A stretch of 64,000 bases of DNA from NCBI RefSeq assembly GCF_958450345.1, contig NC_088780.1, forward strand, positions 101,630,226 through 101,694,225. Direction: 5' to 3'. The translations under genes and the position numbers were made by a program. Positions within the stretch are counted from its first letter, which is position 1. Each line of letters begins with the position of its first letter. Source of the stretch: Calliphora vicina (Eukaryota; Arthropoda; Insecta; Diptera; Calliphoridae). This document shows, in pieces, positions 33,627 through 44,648 of the stretch. The notes under the pieces were generated by a model that was not told the DNA's origin, ran no database searches, and saw only the letters and a program-made list of their open reading frames with translations.

Positions 33627-33985
33627 TATATTATTTCATAATATATTATTAAGTGAACAAAATTTCTTGATATTTTCTATTGAATTTTGAGTTTTGAATT
33701 TGATTATTTTGACAATTGAATATACAATTTTCGTGATTTGTTGAATTTCAAATACAAAAATTATTGAATTGATAATTTTCGTAATTGAAACACAAAAAAT
33801 AACAAAAATGTGTTTTCAATTACGAAAATTATCTATTCAATAATTTTTGTATTTGAAATTCAACCAATAACGAAAATTGTATATTCAATTGTCAAAATAA
33901 TCAAATTCAAAACTCAAAATTCAATAGAAAATATCAAGAAATTTTGTTTTTGAGCAAATGAATACTTGATTTAATTATGAAATAA
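33627..33985. repeat. ~360-bp AT-rich near-palindrome
   Basis: The left arm (33627-33798) and right arm (33800-33985) are inverted copies. The inner ~145 bp of each arm match with only a few single-base differences or indels (for example ACAAAATTTCTTGATATTTT at 33657 against its complement ending at 33948). An outer ATTATTTCATAAT/ATTATGAAATAAT pair extends it. The loop is a few bases (CACAAAAAATAACAAAAATG region). This would form a long cruciform or a hairpin RNA. It could be a MITE, but no target duplication was found. Confidence 0.8.
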
Positions 33986-34077
33986 TTGAAACCAGTTCAA
34001 TATGTGACAAATATTTGAATTGAAACGGTTTAAGAAATAGTTTTTTCTGTGTACATAAAAAATCAAAAATTGTGCGA

Positions 34078-35795
34078 ATGAGCCAATTCACTTAATTGTG
34101 AATAAATTCAAAAAGGATCCATCGATTTTTATGGTCTATATCTCGTTCTGTTCCTATTAAATGTAGCTTTCCGATAAAGCCATAAATCTGAACAATTTCG
34201 TTTTCGATTTATCATGATTTTTTAAAAACAAAAAATTTTATTTTTCATGTAAAAAATATATTTTTTGCTTAAATTTTTTTATTATAACTCCGAAACTACG
34301 GAGCCGATTAAAATGCAATATATATATGAAAATTTGTACATAGTATGAGCAAAATGTTTTCAAAATTCAATCATTCAAAAGAAGAACATTAACTAATGAA
34401 TTTTATGTATATCAAACAAAAAACTAAATTTTTATGAAAATGAGCCAATTCACTTAATTGTGAATAAATTCGAAAAGAATCCATCGATTTGTATGATCGA
34501 TATCTCATTTTCTTCCTATTACATGTGGATTTGCGATAAAATAATAAACCTGAACAATTTCTGCAGTTTTCGGTTTTTCATGATTTTTTTAAAACAAAAA
34601 ATTGCTATTTTCCTGTAAAAAATATATTTTTTGCTTAAATTTTTTATTATAACTCCGAAACTACTGAGCCGATTGAAACGCTATATATATGTGAACATTT
34701 GTATATTGCATGTGGAAAATATTTTTAAAATTCAATCATTCAATAGAAGAACATTAACTACTCAATTTTATGTATATCAAACAAAAAACTAAAATTTTGT
34801 GAAAATGAGAAAATTCACTTAATTGTAAATAAATTCGAAAAGAATCCATCGATTTTTATGATCTATATCTCATTTTGTTGCTATTATATGTGGATTTGCG
34901 ATAAAGTAATAAACCTGAACAATTTCTGCCGTTTTAGATTTTTCATGATTTTATAAAAATAAAAAAAATGCTATTTTCATATAAAAAATATATTTTTTGC
35001 TTATATTTGTTATTATAACTCCGAAACTACTGAGCCGATTGAAACGCACTATATAAGTGAAAATTTATATATTGCATGGAGAAAATGTTTTCAAAATGCA
35101 ATCATTCAAAAGAAGAACATTAAGTACTCAATTTTATGTATATCAAACAAAAATCTAAAATTTGGTGAAAATGAGCGAATTCACTTAATTGTAAATAAAT
35201 TCGAAAAGAATTCATGGATCTTTATGATCGTTATCTCATTTTGTTGCTATTATATGTGGCTTTGCGATAAAGCAATAAACCAGAACAATTTCTGGCGTTT
35301 TCCATTTTTCATGATTTTTTAAAACAAAAAAATTGGATATTTTTACATAAAAAATATATTTCTTGCTTCAATTTTTTATTATAACTCCGAAACTACTGAG
35401 CCGATTAAAACGCAATATATATGTGAAAATTTGTAAATAGCATGGGGAAAATATTTTCAAAATTCAATCATTCAAAAGAAGAACATTAAGTACTCAATTT
35501 TATGTATATCAAACAAAAAAACAAAAAATTTTGTGAAAATGAGCGAATTCACTTAATTGTGAATAAATTCGAAAAGAATCCATCAATTTTTATGATCGAT
35601 ATCTCATTTTGTTCCAATTACATGTGGATTTGCGATAAAATAATAAATCTGAATAATTTCTGCTGTTTTCGATTTTTCATGATTTTTTAAAAACAAAAAA
35701 AAATTGCTATTTTCATGTAAAAAATATATTTTCTGCTTAAATTTTTTATTATAACTCCGAAACTATTGAGCCGATTAAAACGCAATATATAAACG
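34078..35795. repeat. ~365-bp satellite, about 4.8 tandem copies
   Basis: The unit starts at ~34079, 34442, 34806, 35172 and 35541 (GAGC.AATTCACTTAATTGT). Each unit has CATCGATTTTTATGATC, TATATCTCATTTTGTT, CATGTGGATTTGCGATAAA, ATTATAACTCCGAAACTACT then GAGCCGATT, and CAATCATTCAAAAGAAGAAC. Spacing is 363-369 bp. The last unit is cut at about 35795. Copies differ by scattered changes. No open frame spans a unit. Confidence 0.92.
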
Positions 35796-36361
35796 GATTA
35801 AAGGCTATGTAAATCTAAACTTTTCTAAGTTTATTTTAATAATATCGCACTAACCGTTTTTAAGTAATCATAATTTATGTGGAGAAACATTTAAAAAAAA
35901 TTTTAGTAAAAAAAAATTAAAAAAAAAAACTTCTCCATAGAATTTAAAATATGGACAAAATTGTACTTCTAGAACCACAATACATCAAAATTGTGTAGTG
36001 GTTTAAAAAGCCTCTAAATTTTGTTGTTGATTTTGTTGCCCTGTGTAATTAATTCAACGAATTAGCTTCATTTACATATTCATTAGGCTTCAGTTTTTGT
36101 GTCAATTGAAAGCATGGAGACTCAAATCTTTAGTGATTATACTCTTAGGAGAGCATGGCATCGATGCTAGTTCAGTGTGTTTAGCACGATCAGTGTGTTT
36201 AGCATCACCACTTGATCCCGCTTCCTTTTATTTAGCAATTTCACAGTTGTCGAAGTTAAATTAATATTGCTACTACATTTTGAACGAAAAAATCGAACTG
36301 TGACCACAACTTTGATTATTTTTGAAATATTGTTCAATAACTCAGTGCAACACGAAAAAAA
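35796..36361. other. Non-coding stretch
   Basis: No gene seen. A short direct repeat, GTTCAGTGTGTTTAGCA / GATCAGTGTGTTTAGCA, occurs near 36170-36205. Confidence 0.4.
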
Positions 36362-36640
36362 ATAACCTTAAACGAACACCACTACATGATAAAAGTCCCG
36401 TGTCTCCCAGTTTTGCCCAGAGTCGTGCACTTTTTTTTATGGGCCCCCAAAGATTTGGGACCTCAGTGTAATTTAGGCAAAAACGTGATCATTTTCTCAG
36501 GCTCATATCTTGCAAACAGTTCGGAATTTTGATTTACTCCCTGAGGCAAAGTTGTAGCCCTTGACAGAAAGAACAAAAATTGTGAACATATAAAATCAAA
36601 AAAACTTCATCTTCAAGATCAAAATCGCCAAAAAAAAATT
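36362..36640. repeat. Dispersed repeat, partner of 12073-12345
   Basis: Same block order as 12073-12345: GTGTCTCCCAGTTTTGCCCA, GCCCCCAAAGATTTGGGACC, CTCATATCTTGCAAACAG and CTTCATCTTCAAGATC. Sequence outside these limits is unrelated between the two places. Confidence 0.75.
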
Positions 36641-38084
36641 TAATGGCTTTAATTTTTACTAAGCCTAAATTATTGGCTGTCAAACTGTTTTTATTTTTGG
36701 CAACTTTTCACTAGATCAGTTTAATTTTAAATTAATTGTTTTAAGGACTGTCACAGGCTGTATGCAGATTAGCTCGGAACAGCATATACACGAGGAAACG
36801 AAGGTTCTCCCAGTAAACAAAACACAACGAAATATTGGCCAACAACTGAGTTCGGATTAATGCCATGTGGTCCTGCATACAAATTTATGTCCAGATTGTG
36901 GTTAGGATCCTATTAATGCCGCCACATAGTCAACCGGCAATACAACCCTACTTTATCCAATGAATTTATGGACCAATCCAGTTGATGTAGCAGAATTTCA
37001 GAAACCCCAGGCTATAAAATTATATAGTTTTAGCTGTTTCCCTGAACTTATGTAAAAAATACAAGAGTCCATTACTCCGGTATTAATAAATGAATAAAAA
37101 TCTCCTTAAAAATCATTTTTATGATTATTATAAATTCAAGTTTAAATCCACACTAATCAAAATTGTTTTTTTTTCAATAATGTTTGGAATTTACAACAGA
37201 TTTTGTAATAAATTCCTTTTAGTTGTTACTTACATTAATTAAATTATATTATGACCAAAGACAATAGCAAAACTCACCTAAAAAGAAAGAAAATAAAAAA
37301 ACAAAATTAATCATTAAATATTAAAACAAAAGATATTTAAGTTTAAATATGATTTGCAGCTAATTAATTTGTTAAGTCATACAAACAAGGCCGGAAATTA
37401 AAATGTGAGTTTACACAGCTTTACATCAAATCATTTTTTTATTTTTTAATTAAAATTCAAAATGGTAATGTTTGACAAAGATAAACAAACAACAATGAAA
37501 AAAGAAAACAAAATCATTAATATTGATGTCAAAACAAACAAATAAAACATTCATTCATTCATTCATTGACAGACGTTACTCTGTAATTTGCGAAATGTTG
37601 GATTATTTGTCAAAAAAATATTTACTTTAAGGAAAACTTCATTCACACTTTATTTTACCTAAAACAGTAAAAACTTCTGTATGTAACTGGAGAAGAAATA
37701 TGACAGAAAGAAGTCAATGATTTAGCTGTTGAAAAATATAGGTATAAAATCATTTTTATAAAAATCAAATAAAACACTAATGAAGTCCATAAATACAGTT
37801 GTTTGGAAAAAAAAGAAGTGAACGATGATATGTTAAAAATATTAACAATTTGCTGAAAAGCAAATATGTACTCCAAAATGTTTGTGATCATTGTCAACAT
37901 CGTAATGCTGATGATGACGATGATGTTGGTGATGTTATCAGATTACAGCAAATAAAATATTTATTTAATAAAACGTATAAGAAAAGTTTAATGAACCTGG
38001 TTTTATATTTTCTGGTAAATAAATTAATACAATTGAGAAGGTTTTTTTAAGAAAATAAGTGAAATTTTTTTATAATTTCAGTTA
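36641..38084. other. Non-coding stretch
   Basis: A more complex part at about 36740-37020 has no recognisable motif. A GAT/GAC microsatellite lies at about 37905-37935 and an (ATTC) run at 37551-37566. The rest is AT-rich. Confidence 0.4.
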
Positions 38085-38434
38085 AATAAATCAAATTTTT
38101 TTGAAATAAATCTGGCCATTTCTAAACGGCTGGTCAGATCGGGACCGATCGGGACTCCTTGGGCTTAGCCAAGGACTATTCGAGTTTAGGTTATTAAAAT
38201 GGGCCCCACAAATGATCCAGGGGCGGCGCTATGGGGGCTCAAAGTAGGTACCCTACTTCGTCATGTAAAATTTTTAAACATGTTCCATTTTTTTGTTTCC
38301 AATGCGATTTTATATTTTTGGAAAGCGCCATATATTTCTTATAATTTCCAAGCTATAGGCATTTCAAAATTTAATTTTTAAAAATTTGCCGTAACTTTGA
38401 TAAATACTATGGGAACTCTGCACCATCAATTTCA

Positions 38435-38655
38435 ATGGTAAAAACCCGGTTTACTGAATTTCGTTGTGGTCGTACAAGTACGAAAGAACCCGAAATAATT
38501 GAAAAATATTACGATATGATGTTGGCGGATCACAGATTCAAAGTGCTAGAGATTGTGGAAGCCATCATACATTGCACAGTGTTTTCAATTTTGCATGATC
38601 ACTTGAGAACGTTTTCCGCAAGATGGCTGCCGTGTTTGCTCACAACTCAATGATT
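38435..38655 (+). pseudogene. Irritans-like mariner N-terminal fragment with 10-codon deletion
   Basis: The 72-codon frame reads TRFTEFRCGRTSTKEP, EIIEKYYDMMLADHRFKVLE, IVEAIIHCTVFSILHDHL and RTFSARWLPCLLTTQ. This corresponds to the paired helix-turn-helix region of irritans-type mariner transposases. Compared with the copy at 41302, which retains ERSGCPAEVSTP, it lacks an in-frame 30-bp stretch. The catalytic domain is absent. The identical deletion occurs at 44121-44339. Confidence 0.8.
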
Positions 38656-39009
38656 CTGACTTAGTCACATTTAAATATGAAAAAGTGCAATATTTTTTAA
38701 GGATGAAGTTTCAAAGTGGCATAATTTTAATTTTGGAAACTCATTGAAATTTTCAATGTTTTTTAAATTTATTATTCTAAATAACCAAATGTAAAAAAAA
38801 AAACTAGTAAAAAGTTCAAAAGGAATCCCGCAATTCCTAAAAATTGGAGAGAAAATCCCAAAAGTAGTATTTATTACAATTTAGCTTATAGTGTCCACAT
38901 TTACTTCGGAGCTCGGAAAATACTTTGAATATAAATAGCGAACTCATCAATGTTTCCTAAGCTGCTCACCGTTTTCTGATCCCAGCTTTGGGATTTTAGA
39001 ACATGTGGC

Positions 39010-39844
39010 TAGGGTTTTTAATTTCCCGACCTTTTTGGATTGCCGGGAATCGGAAAAGTTTTTTTCTCATTCACGGGTACCCGGCTATTCCCGCAATATA
39101 TAACAATACTGTAAATTAGGAATATTATAGCCAAATTTCATATAAAAACTTAGTGTTATAATCATTTGGTCAATTCACAAGGTCTCTTATCATGTCATAT
39201 TGTCATAATGTCCTAATATTTCACAATATTTTTTTTGTTTTTCAAGCAAAAAACTATTACTACTCTGTATGCTATGTTTATTGTGTTATCGTAACCAACC
39301 AGCAGAGACCTGCCCCGAATGTCTAAGATTCGGTTAAGCCGAGCTGCAGAATCGTGATATATTAGGATATTATGATAATATGACTGATAAGAGACCTTGT
39401 GAATTGACCAATTATATATAGACCTTCGTATTAATTAATTCAATTTGAGCTTAATTCACTAAGATCTTAATCCGTAAATAAAAAAAGTCAGCCTTTCATT
39501 CCATAAATTCATTCACAATATATAATTCTTTAGCTTCATTTAAATTTAATTAATTTTGAAGTTAACTGATAACAGAATTTATTCAAACTTTGAATGATTA
39601 AATTTTTGATTCAAATCTACCACAAATTGAGATGAAATGTTTTTTCTTCACATTTTTTGAGGCCATTTAGTAAAAGGAATGAATTCAATATTACGAAAAA
39701 CTGTATAACTTTTTACGTTTTTTTTTTTTTGTGAAAAACAGTAATTTCGTCAATTTTTAATTCCCGGGAATCCCGACTAAAAATCCCGGGATCGGTTAGT
39801 GAAAAATTTACAAAATTCCCGGGAAATTTGGGATAAAAACCCTA
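39010..39844. mobile_element. 835-bp non-autonomous hAT-like element with 8-bp duplication
   Basis: Its ends are TAGGGTTTTTAATTTCCCG on the left and the inverted TAGGGTTTTTATCCCAAATT on the right. CATGTGGC flanks it directly on both sides (39002-39009 and 39845-39852). Copy B of the host element reads an unbroken ACATGTGGCCCAAAG at 44951, which is the empty site. The ends fit the hAT pattern (C/T)A(A/G)NG. CCCGGGA-like words are reiterated near both ends, and a further hairpin element lies at 39167-39410. No coding. Confidence 0.88.
39167..39410. mobile_element. ~244-bp hairpin MITE nested in the hAT element
   Basis: TGGTCAATTCACAAGGTCTC then TTATCA at 39167 is repeated inverted at the right (TGATAAGAGACCTTGTGAAT then TGACCA, ending 39410). 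Arms of ~58 bp include an inverted TCATATTGTCATAATGTCCT. The centre holds CCAACCAGCAGAGACCTGCC, unlike the AT-rich arms. It lies inside the hAT element, a third nesting level. Confidence 0.75.
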
Positions 39845-40439
39845 CATGTGGCCCAATGATGAAATTTCGATAATAAAAAAAAAATAGTTAAAATTCCGAA
39901 GGGAGTAGGGGCGACATATTCGACAAATAGGACATGTTTTTATACCAAAATGTTCTCCGTAAAGATACCTTACATAAAAACATAAAATTGTTATATGTTC
40001 TTGAAGAAAATTTTATTTAAATAAAACAAGAGTTAAGTCACCTTTTCGTCGAAAAAACAGCAAAAATCTAATATTTTTTTGAATTTTAAAATTGAAAATC
40101 GTTTATTTTTGGATCCATAATCGATATTGCTCTGAAATCGTTTTTATGTTATTGGTAATTTAGTTGTCTATCGAGTTCATTTTGTCCAAATGTACGCCCA
40201 ATATTTTTAAAAAAAATATAAAAATCGAAATCGGATGGGAAACAAAAATATGGAACGTTTTTAAAATTTTTATATTTCGAAGGTACCCAACTTTGAGCCT
40301 TCATAGCGCGCCCCTGGAAAATTTGTAGGGTCCATTTTAATAACATAAACTCTAATACAGCCGTTCAGAAATGCCAGATTTACTTCCAAAAAATTTTGAT
40401 TCTGCCCCACTGTGCAGAGGCTGAAAAAAAATAAGCAAT

Positions 40440-40745
40440 AATTCTTTCTGTGTGCGGCCAGACATGAAACCGTAATATTCCATCATGACATCTTGCAATA
40501 CCTGTTAAATAGTATTTAGTATGAAGTGGTTGGAAGTTTCACCTCAGCCGCTTTATAGTCCAGAGCATGCCCCGTCCGACTACTATTTGTTTCGATCAAT
40601 GCAGATCACTCTCTCTGGGATACGCTTCACTTTCGAACAGAGTATCCGAAATTGGCTTGCTATTTTTTTGGCCTCCAAAGATGAGCAGAAAGATGGGAAA
40701 AGGTCATAAAATGGCCAATACTTTGAATAAATTTATTTTGTACAA
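40440..40745 (+). pseudogene. Mariner transposase 3' fragment
   Basis: Pieces are RHETVIFHHD (near 40460), then a stop-containing LLNSI segment, LEVSPQPLYSPEHAPSDYYLFRSMQ (near 40530-40610), RFTFEQSIRNWLA and SKDEQ, ending NGQYFE-stop-like sequence near 40730. The third catalytic Asp in APSDY is present. About 25 bases separate it from the right end of copy A, so copy A and this mariner may be related by insertion, as at 60320-60560. Confidence 0.8.
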
Positions 40746-41301
40746 ATGTTTCAATATAAAAACAAAATATGGGAAAAAATCCAGCATTTTTAAGTCTCCC
40801 CAGCAAAAATTTTGTGAATTTTTGTAATGACAACTAGTTATTTCATGCATTATTTTGTAAGGAGTGGTGGTTACCCAGCACATTATTTTATTTACTAGAA
40901 TAAGTACTTATTTTTATACAGGCTGGTAATGAACTTTTGCATTTAGCACAGCTATCTAGTGTGTTTGACTGGAAAACGGGAGGTTAGTGGTTCGCCACCT
41001 TAATTCAAATTTATATGCTTAGATTATTTCATTCTAAAATTGTTTCTTATGCAACATCACCGTTCTAGCATCATTTTAGTATTTTTTTTTTCGTAAATTT
41101 TGTTCCATAAGTTACTTAAACAAAACATTTCTTCGTTTAAAATAAAAAAAAAATTACATTTTCTATTAAAGCAACACATAAAAAGCAAATAAAAAAACAT
41201 TGACATAAATAAACACATTAACGGTGAAATATTTATTAAATAAATTAAAAAAAAGAGTTGTGAAAATACCAGAACAGAAGACAAAAATAAACATAAATAT
41301 A
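40746..41301. other. Non-coding stretch with a doubtful SINE trace
   Basis: At 40951-41010 the words GCTATCTAGTGTGTTTGACT and GGAGGTTAGTGGTTCGCCAC recall the tRNA-like SINE head but the B-box is damaged. The rest is AT-rich, ending at the TA before the mariner copy at 41302. Confidence 0.35.
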
Positions 41302-42150
41302 GGAGGGTGGTTCAATAAGTCCTCGACTTTTCGAATTTCCTGGCTCTTAATTGCTCCTGTCAACTGTCATCTGTCAGTTGACTCCTGTCAATATTTGATA
41401 GCAGATTACCTCGTAACTTGAGGAGAAATTGGAAAATAAGTAAATTTCGTGTGCATTATTTTATGGGGGGTGGGGGTTAAACACCACTTAAATAAAGGCA
41501 ATGCTTGATAAATAAATGAAAACTCTGCACCATCAATTTCAATGGTAAAAAACTGATTTACTGAATTTCGTTGTGGCCATACAAGTATGGAAGAACGTTC
41601 GGGTTGCCCAGCTGAGGTCTCTACACCCGGAATAATTCAAAAAAAAATTACGATATGATATTGGCCGATCGCAGATTGAAAGTGCTAGAGATTGTGGAAG
41701 CCATCCACATTGTACAGTGTTTTTAATTTGGCGTGATCACTTGAGAACGCTTTCCACAAGAATGGCTGCAAAAATCCATGAATTAGGCTATGAAATGCTC
41801 CCTCTTCTGTTCTATTCTCCGGATTTAACACCGAGTTACTACACAGAGAAAACAGATTCGTGATAGCAACCGAATTTGTTGCCAATCGAAAATCTTCTTT
41901 ATCATCTGAATTTCTGTTGATAGAACCGAAATATTCTATATCACGAATCTGTTTTCTGTGTGTATATATTTCCAAACCTGTAGAAAGTGATTTGATTCTA
42001 ACGATGAAATCATCTCACAAAAAAACATATTTGGATAATCACGAGAAATCTTATTTTTTGGAAGGAATAAAAAAAATTGGAGAAACGTTGGACAAAGTGT
42101 ATACAGACTTTTTGATCCACTCTCGTATGTTTAAGTTGTAAGAGGGAAAA
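41302..42150 (+). pseudogene. Irritans-like mariner copy split by a MITE
   Basis: It starts after TA (41300-41301) with GGAGGGTGGTTCAATAAGTC then CTCGACTTTTCG, which looks like a mariner terminal repeat. A ~240-bp 5' leader precedes MVKN-stop-FTEFRCG near 41541, followed by ERSGCPAEVSTP, IYDMILADRRLKVLEIVEA and, after shifts, KIHELGYEM (41772-41798). The coding then reads into the PDLTPSYY segment, where a MITE interrupts it, and resumes with IFPNL and NHEKSYFLEGIKK near 42038. The middle, including the first two catalytic Asp, is deleted. It ends near 42150 with no clear 3' repeat. Confidence 0.82.
41842..41962. mobile_element. 121-bp TA-flanked MITE inside mariner
   Basis: Its ends are CACAGAGAAAACAGATTCGT then GATA, and the inverted CACACAGAAAACAGATTCGT then GATA (one mismatch). 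TA lies on both sides (41840-41841, 41963-41964). Removing the element and one TA rejoins the mariner reading as SYYIFPNL, so the insertion point and duplication are exact. It is related to the copy at 22568-22706. A TA duplication suggests mobilisation by a Tc1/mariner-type enzyme. Confidence 0.88.
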
Positions 42151-43353
42151 GTAAGAGTATAAAAAGAAAATAATCTTTGGAATGTCTTAATATTTGCCAA
42201 ATGATTTAAGACTTTTGCACAGTGCGTTTGTAAGAGGAGTGGAAATTATTTTACACTTAAGTGGAAATATATAGAAATGATGATACTTTGGTATGCCAGC
42301 AACTACAATATTTATCTAGTGTGATGTGTCTGTCCGTCCCTCCCTCCGTCCGTCTACCTTACTGTCTGTCCATTTTGTTAGAGTGTATGATAATTGCATA
42401 TTTAAGAAAATTGTATGGAGACTTCTAGTAAATGTAATAGTTTGTAATTGTAATAGAGATTTCAAGGCTAAATACACAAGAGCCAGAAGCCAAGAGCAAC
42501 TAATTTCGCCAGTTGCCATTTATCAAACACACAATCTTAAACTAGCCCTGTTGTCTCCAAAAAAGAACTGTCATTTAAACACATGGGGCTAAAAGTTGAA
42601 TTTCAAATAAATGGTATTGGATTATTGTTGCTGTTTTCATCTGGCTGTTTTCAAAATAACAATCTTTAAACTTTTCTTTTAGCAATATTGTTATATTTGG
42701 GGTGGCTGGCTGGCTGACTAAAGAAGCAATGTCATGTTTTGAAATTAAAATTGTATTCAATTGAATGCCAGTTTTGTTGTTGTTATTATTCAATCATGTC
42801 ATGCATTTTATGCACCATTCAAAATGTTTAAATTCCAATTACAAACGAGAAGAACAAGTTGAATGAACTTTTTAATTTAGTTGTAACAAAAAAAAAATAA
42901 AAACATTTACTGCTGCTTGTCTGTATTTGTTGTTAATGAATGTTTGTTTGTTTATTTATATTTTTTATAAATAAATTTTAATTAATGATTTTTTTATTTA
43001 GTCATTAATTAAACATATTTGTTTGGCGAATATTTAATTAGTTGGGTGTTTGCTATGGTTTTGTTAATCTATTTTTGGTTGATCATTAGCAACGTGACAT
43101 TTACACTTGTATCTGATTGCTGGCTGCACTGTGGTCCGACTGGTAATGCAAATATGGTAAGTTTAATTAACAGTGACTGGCTGACTAATTTAGAGCAAAA
43201 TTGATTTGCAATAGCCAAAAATATTATAAATGATGTCAGTGACACCACAGCACCATGGGCTAGTATATGAATAACAACAATTTAATAGCAACATAATCAA
43301 TTGAATCGGTGTTCACAGAATTTATTAGAGTGATTTAAATTTTAGTTTATTTG
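42151..43353. other. Non-coding stretch
   Basis: A GTCTGTCCGTCCCTCCCTCC tract near 42329 resembles the CGGAC tracts of DINE-like repeats on the opposite strand, but no ends are visible. A 61-codon frame at 43019-43204, with a GTAAGT near 43157, is not supported as an exon. Confidence 0.4.
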
Positions 43354-43753
43354 TATAAAAATCAAATTATCTCTATAACAACATTTATATTAGATTAATG
43401 ACAGTTAAAAATGTTATCTAAAAAGAGCTTTATATAGGGATCAGGGTCAATTATGGAATAATCCTTAAAGAATTTGGTAGACTTATTTGAAAAGTTTGAG
43501 TTTTCCCAATCTCACCCCCAGTTTGGTGAATTTTGGTTAAAAAAAATTCATCTTGAACAAATTTTAGGGGAAAAAATTATTTTTTTTTTAGTTTTGGTAA
43601 AAATTTTGCTATTCAAAAATTACTTTTGCAATTTAATTTAAAATAATATAAATGTGTACATAATTGTTGTTCTAATGAGATATAAAAGACAAAAATTGGT
43701 TAAAAAATGTTAAAGTTATTAAAAAATTCCCCAGGCCATTAACGTGTCTCAGG
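43354..43753. repeat. Flanking repeat shared with 50466-50817
   Basis: ATCAAATTATCTCTATAACA, ATTAGATTAATGACAGTTAA, GGGTCAATTAT.GAATAATC, CCCCCAGTTTGGTGAAT and GGCCATTAACGTGTCTCAGG occur in both places directly upstream of the CACAGTGGGG or CACTGTGGGG end. The GGGTCAATTATGGA block also recalls DINE-like repeats. So the long-TIR element had already inserted into this sequence before the pair was copied. Confidence 0.8.
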
Positions 43754-44120
43754 CACAGTGGGGCAGTATCAACATTTTTTGCAAATAAAACTGGCATTTC
43801 TAAACGGCTGGTCTTATCGGGATAAAATTTTAAGTGGGCGTAGACCAGGAGTATTCGAGTTTAAGTTATTCAAATGGACCCTACAAATGCTCCAGGGGCG
43901 GTGCTATGGGGGCTTAAATTAGGTACCCTACTGCGACATGTAAAATTTTAAAACACGTGTTATTTTTTGTGTTTCCCATCCGATTACAAACATTTTTATA
44001 TTTTTGGAAAGCGCTATTTGTCTCTTATAATTTCCGAGCTATAGGCATTTAAAAATTTAATTTTTAAAAATTTTCCACTCCTTTGATAAATACTATGCGA
44101 ACACTGCACCATCAATTTCA

Positions 44121-44339
44121 ATGGTAAAAAACTGGTTTACTGAATTTCGTTGTGGTCGTACAAGTACGAAAGAACCAGAAATAATTGAAAATTATAATGA
44201 TATGATGTTGGCCGATCACAGTTTGAAAGTGCTAGAGAATGTGGAAGCCATCCTATATGGCACAGTGTTTTCAATTTTGAATGATCACTTGAGAACGCTT
44301 TCCGCAAGATGGCTGCCGTGTTTGCTCACAACTCAATGA
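44121..44339 (+). pseudogene. Irritans-like mariner fragment, second copy in the same host element
   Basis: The 72-codon frame reads KNWFTEFRCGRTSTKEPEII, ENYNDMMLADHSLKVLENVE and SARWLPCLLTTQ. It has the same ends and the same missing 10 codons as the fragment at 38435-38655, and differs from it by scattered substitutions. It is therefore a passenger of the long-TIR element, copied with it, not an independent insertion. Confidence 0.8.
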
Positions 44340-44531
44340 GTCTGACTTTAAGACACATTAAAATATGAAAAAGTCCAATACTTTTTAAGGATGAAGTTTT
44401 AAAGTGGCATATTTTTGAATCTAATTGAGATATTGACTTGAATTTTTTTTCATTAAATGAGGCTCAAATTGTTGCTAATATTTGCAATCCTATTAAAATG
44501 TTAATAAAAATTTTAGTTTTGGAAACTCAAT

Positions 44532-44648
44532 CACCCATACGCCTACGACAGTTTCGTACTAGATTAAAGAAACAGTTTTCATTTTATCTTTAATCTAGTA
44601 CGAAACAGTCGTAGGCGTATGATGTTTACGCCAGCCACGATAAAGGTG
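44532..44648. mobile_element. Hairpin insertion with 35-bp arms
   Basis: CATACGCCTACGACAGTTTC then GTACTAGATTAAAGA (44536-44570) is inverted at 44587-44621 with one mismatch, around a ~16-base loop. The stretch 44532-44648 interrupts GGAAACTCAA / TAAATATATAAT; copy C reads GAAACTCAATAAATATGTAA at about 60860 without it. The right ~27 bases (GATGTTTACGCCAGCCACGA onward) lie outside the hairpin, so the element may be asymmetric. Confidence 0.72.

Larger units (their letters stand above)
38085..40414. mobile_element. Long-TIR DNA element (CACAGTGGGGCAG family), copy A
   Basis: The right end (40093-40414) finishes GATTCTGCCCCACTGTG. The left end retains AAATAAATCTGGCCATTTCT, CGGCTGGTCAGATCGGGAC and GCTATGGGGGCTCAAAGTAG but has lost the outermost ~20 bases. 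The two ends are inverted relative to each other over ~300 bp, including the GTAGGGTCCATTTTAATAAC block. The interior matches copy B at 43754-45678. Insertions inside it are a mariner fragment (38435-38655) and a hAT element (39010-39844). No transposase of its own is present, and the superfamily is unclear. Confidence 0.75.

Noticed and set aside
42326..42370. CCGTCC-rich tract as a complete DINE-like element
   Set aside because: Only the tract is present; neither end nor other family blocks could be found around it.
43019..43204. 61-codon frame with an internal ATG-GTAAGT
   Set aside because: Same reasoning: a single isolated candidate exon with no homology or partner.
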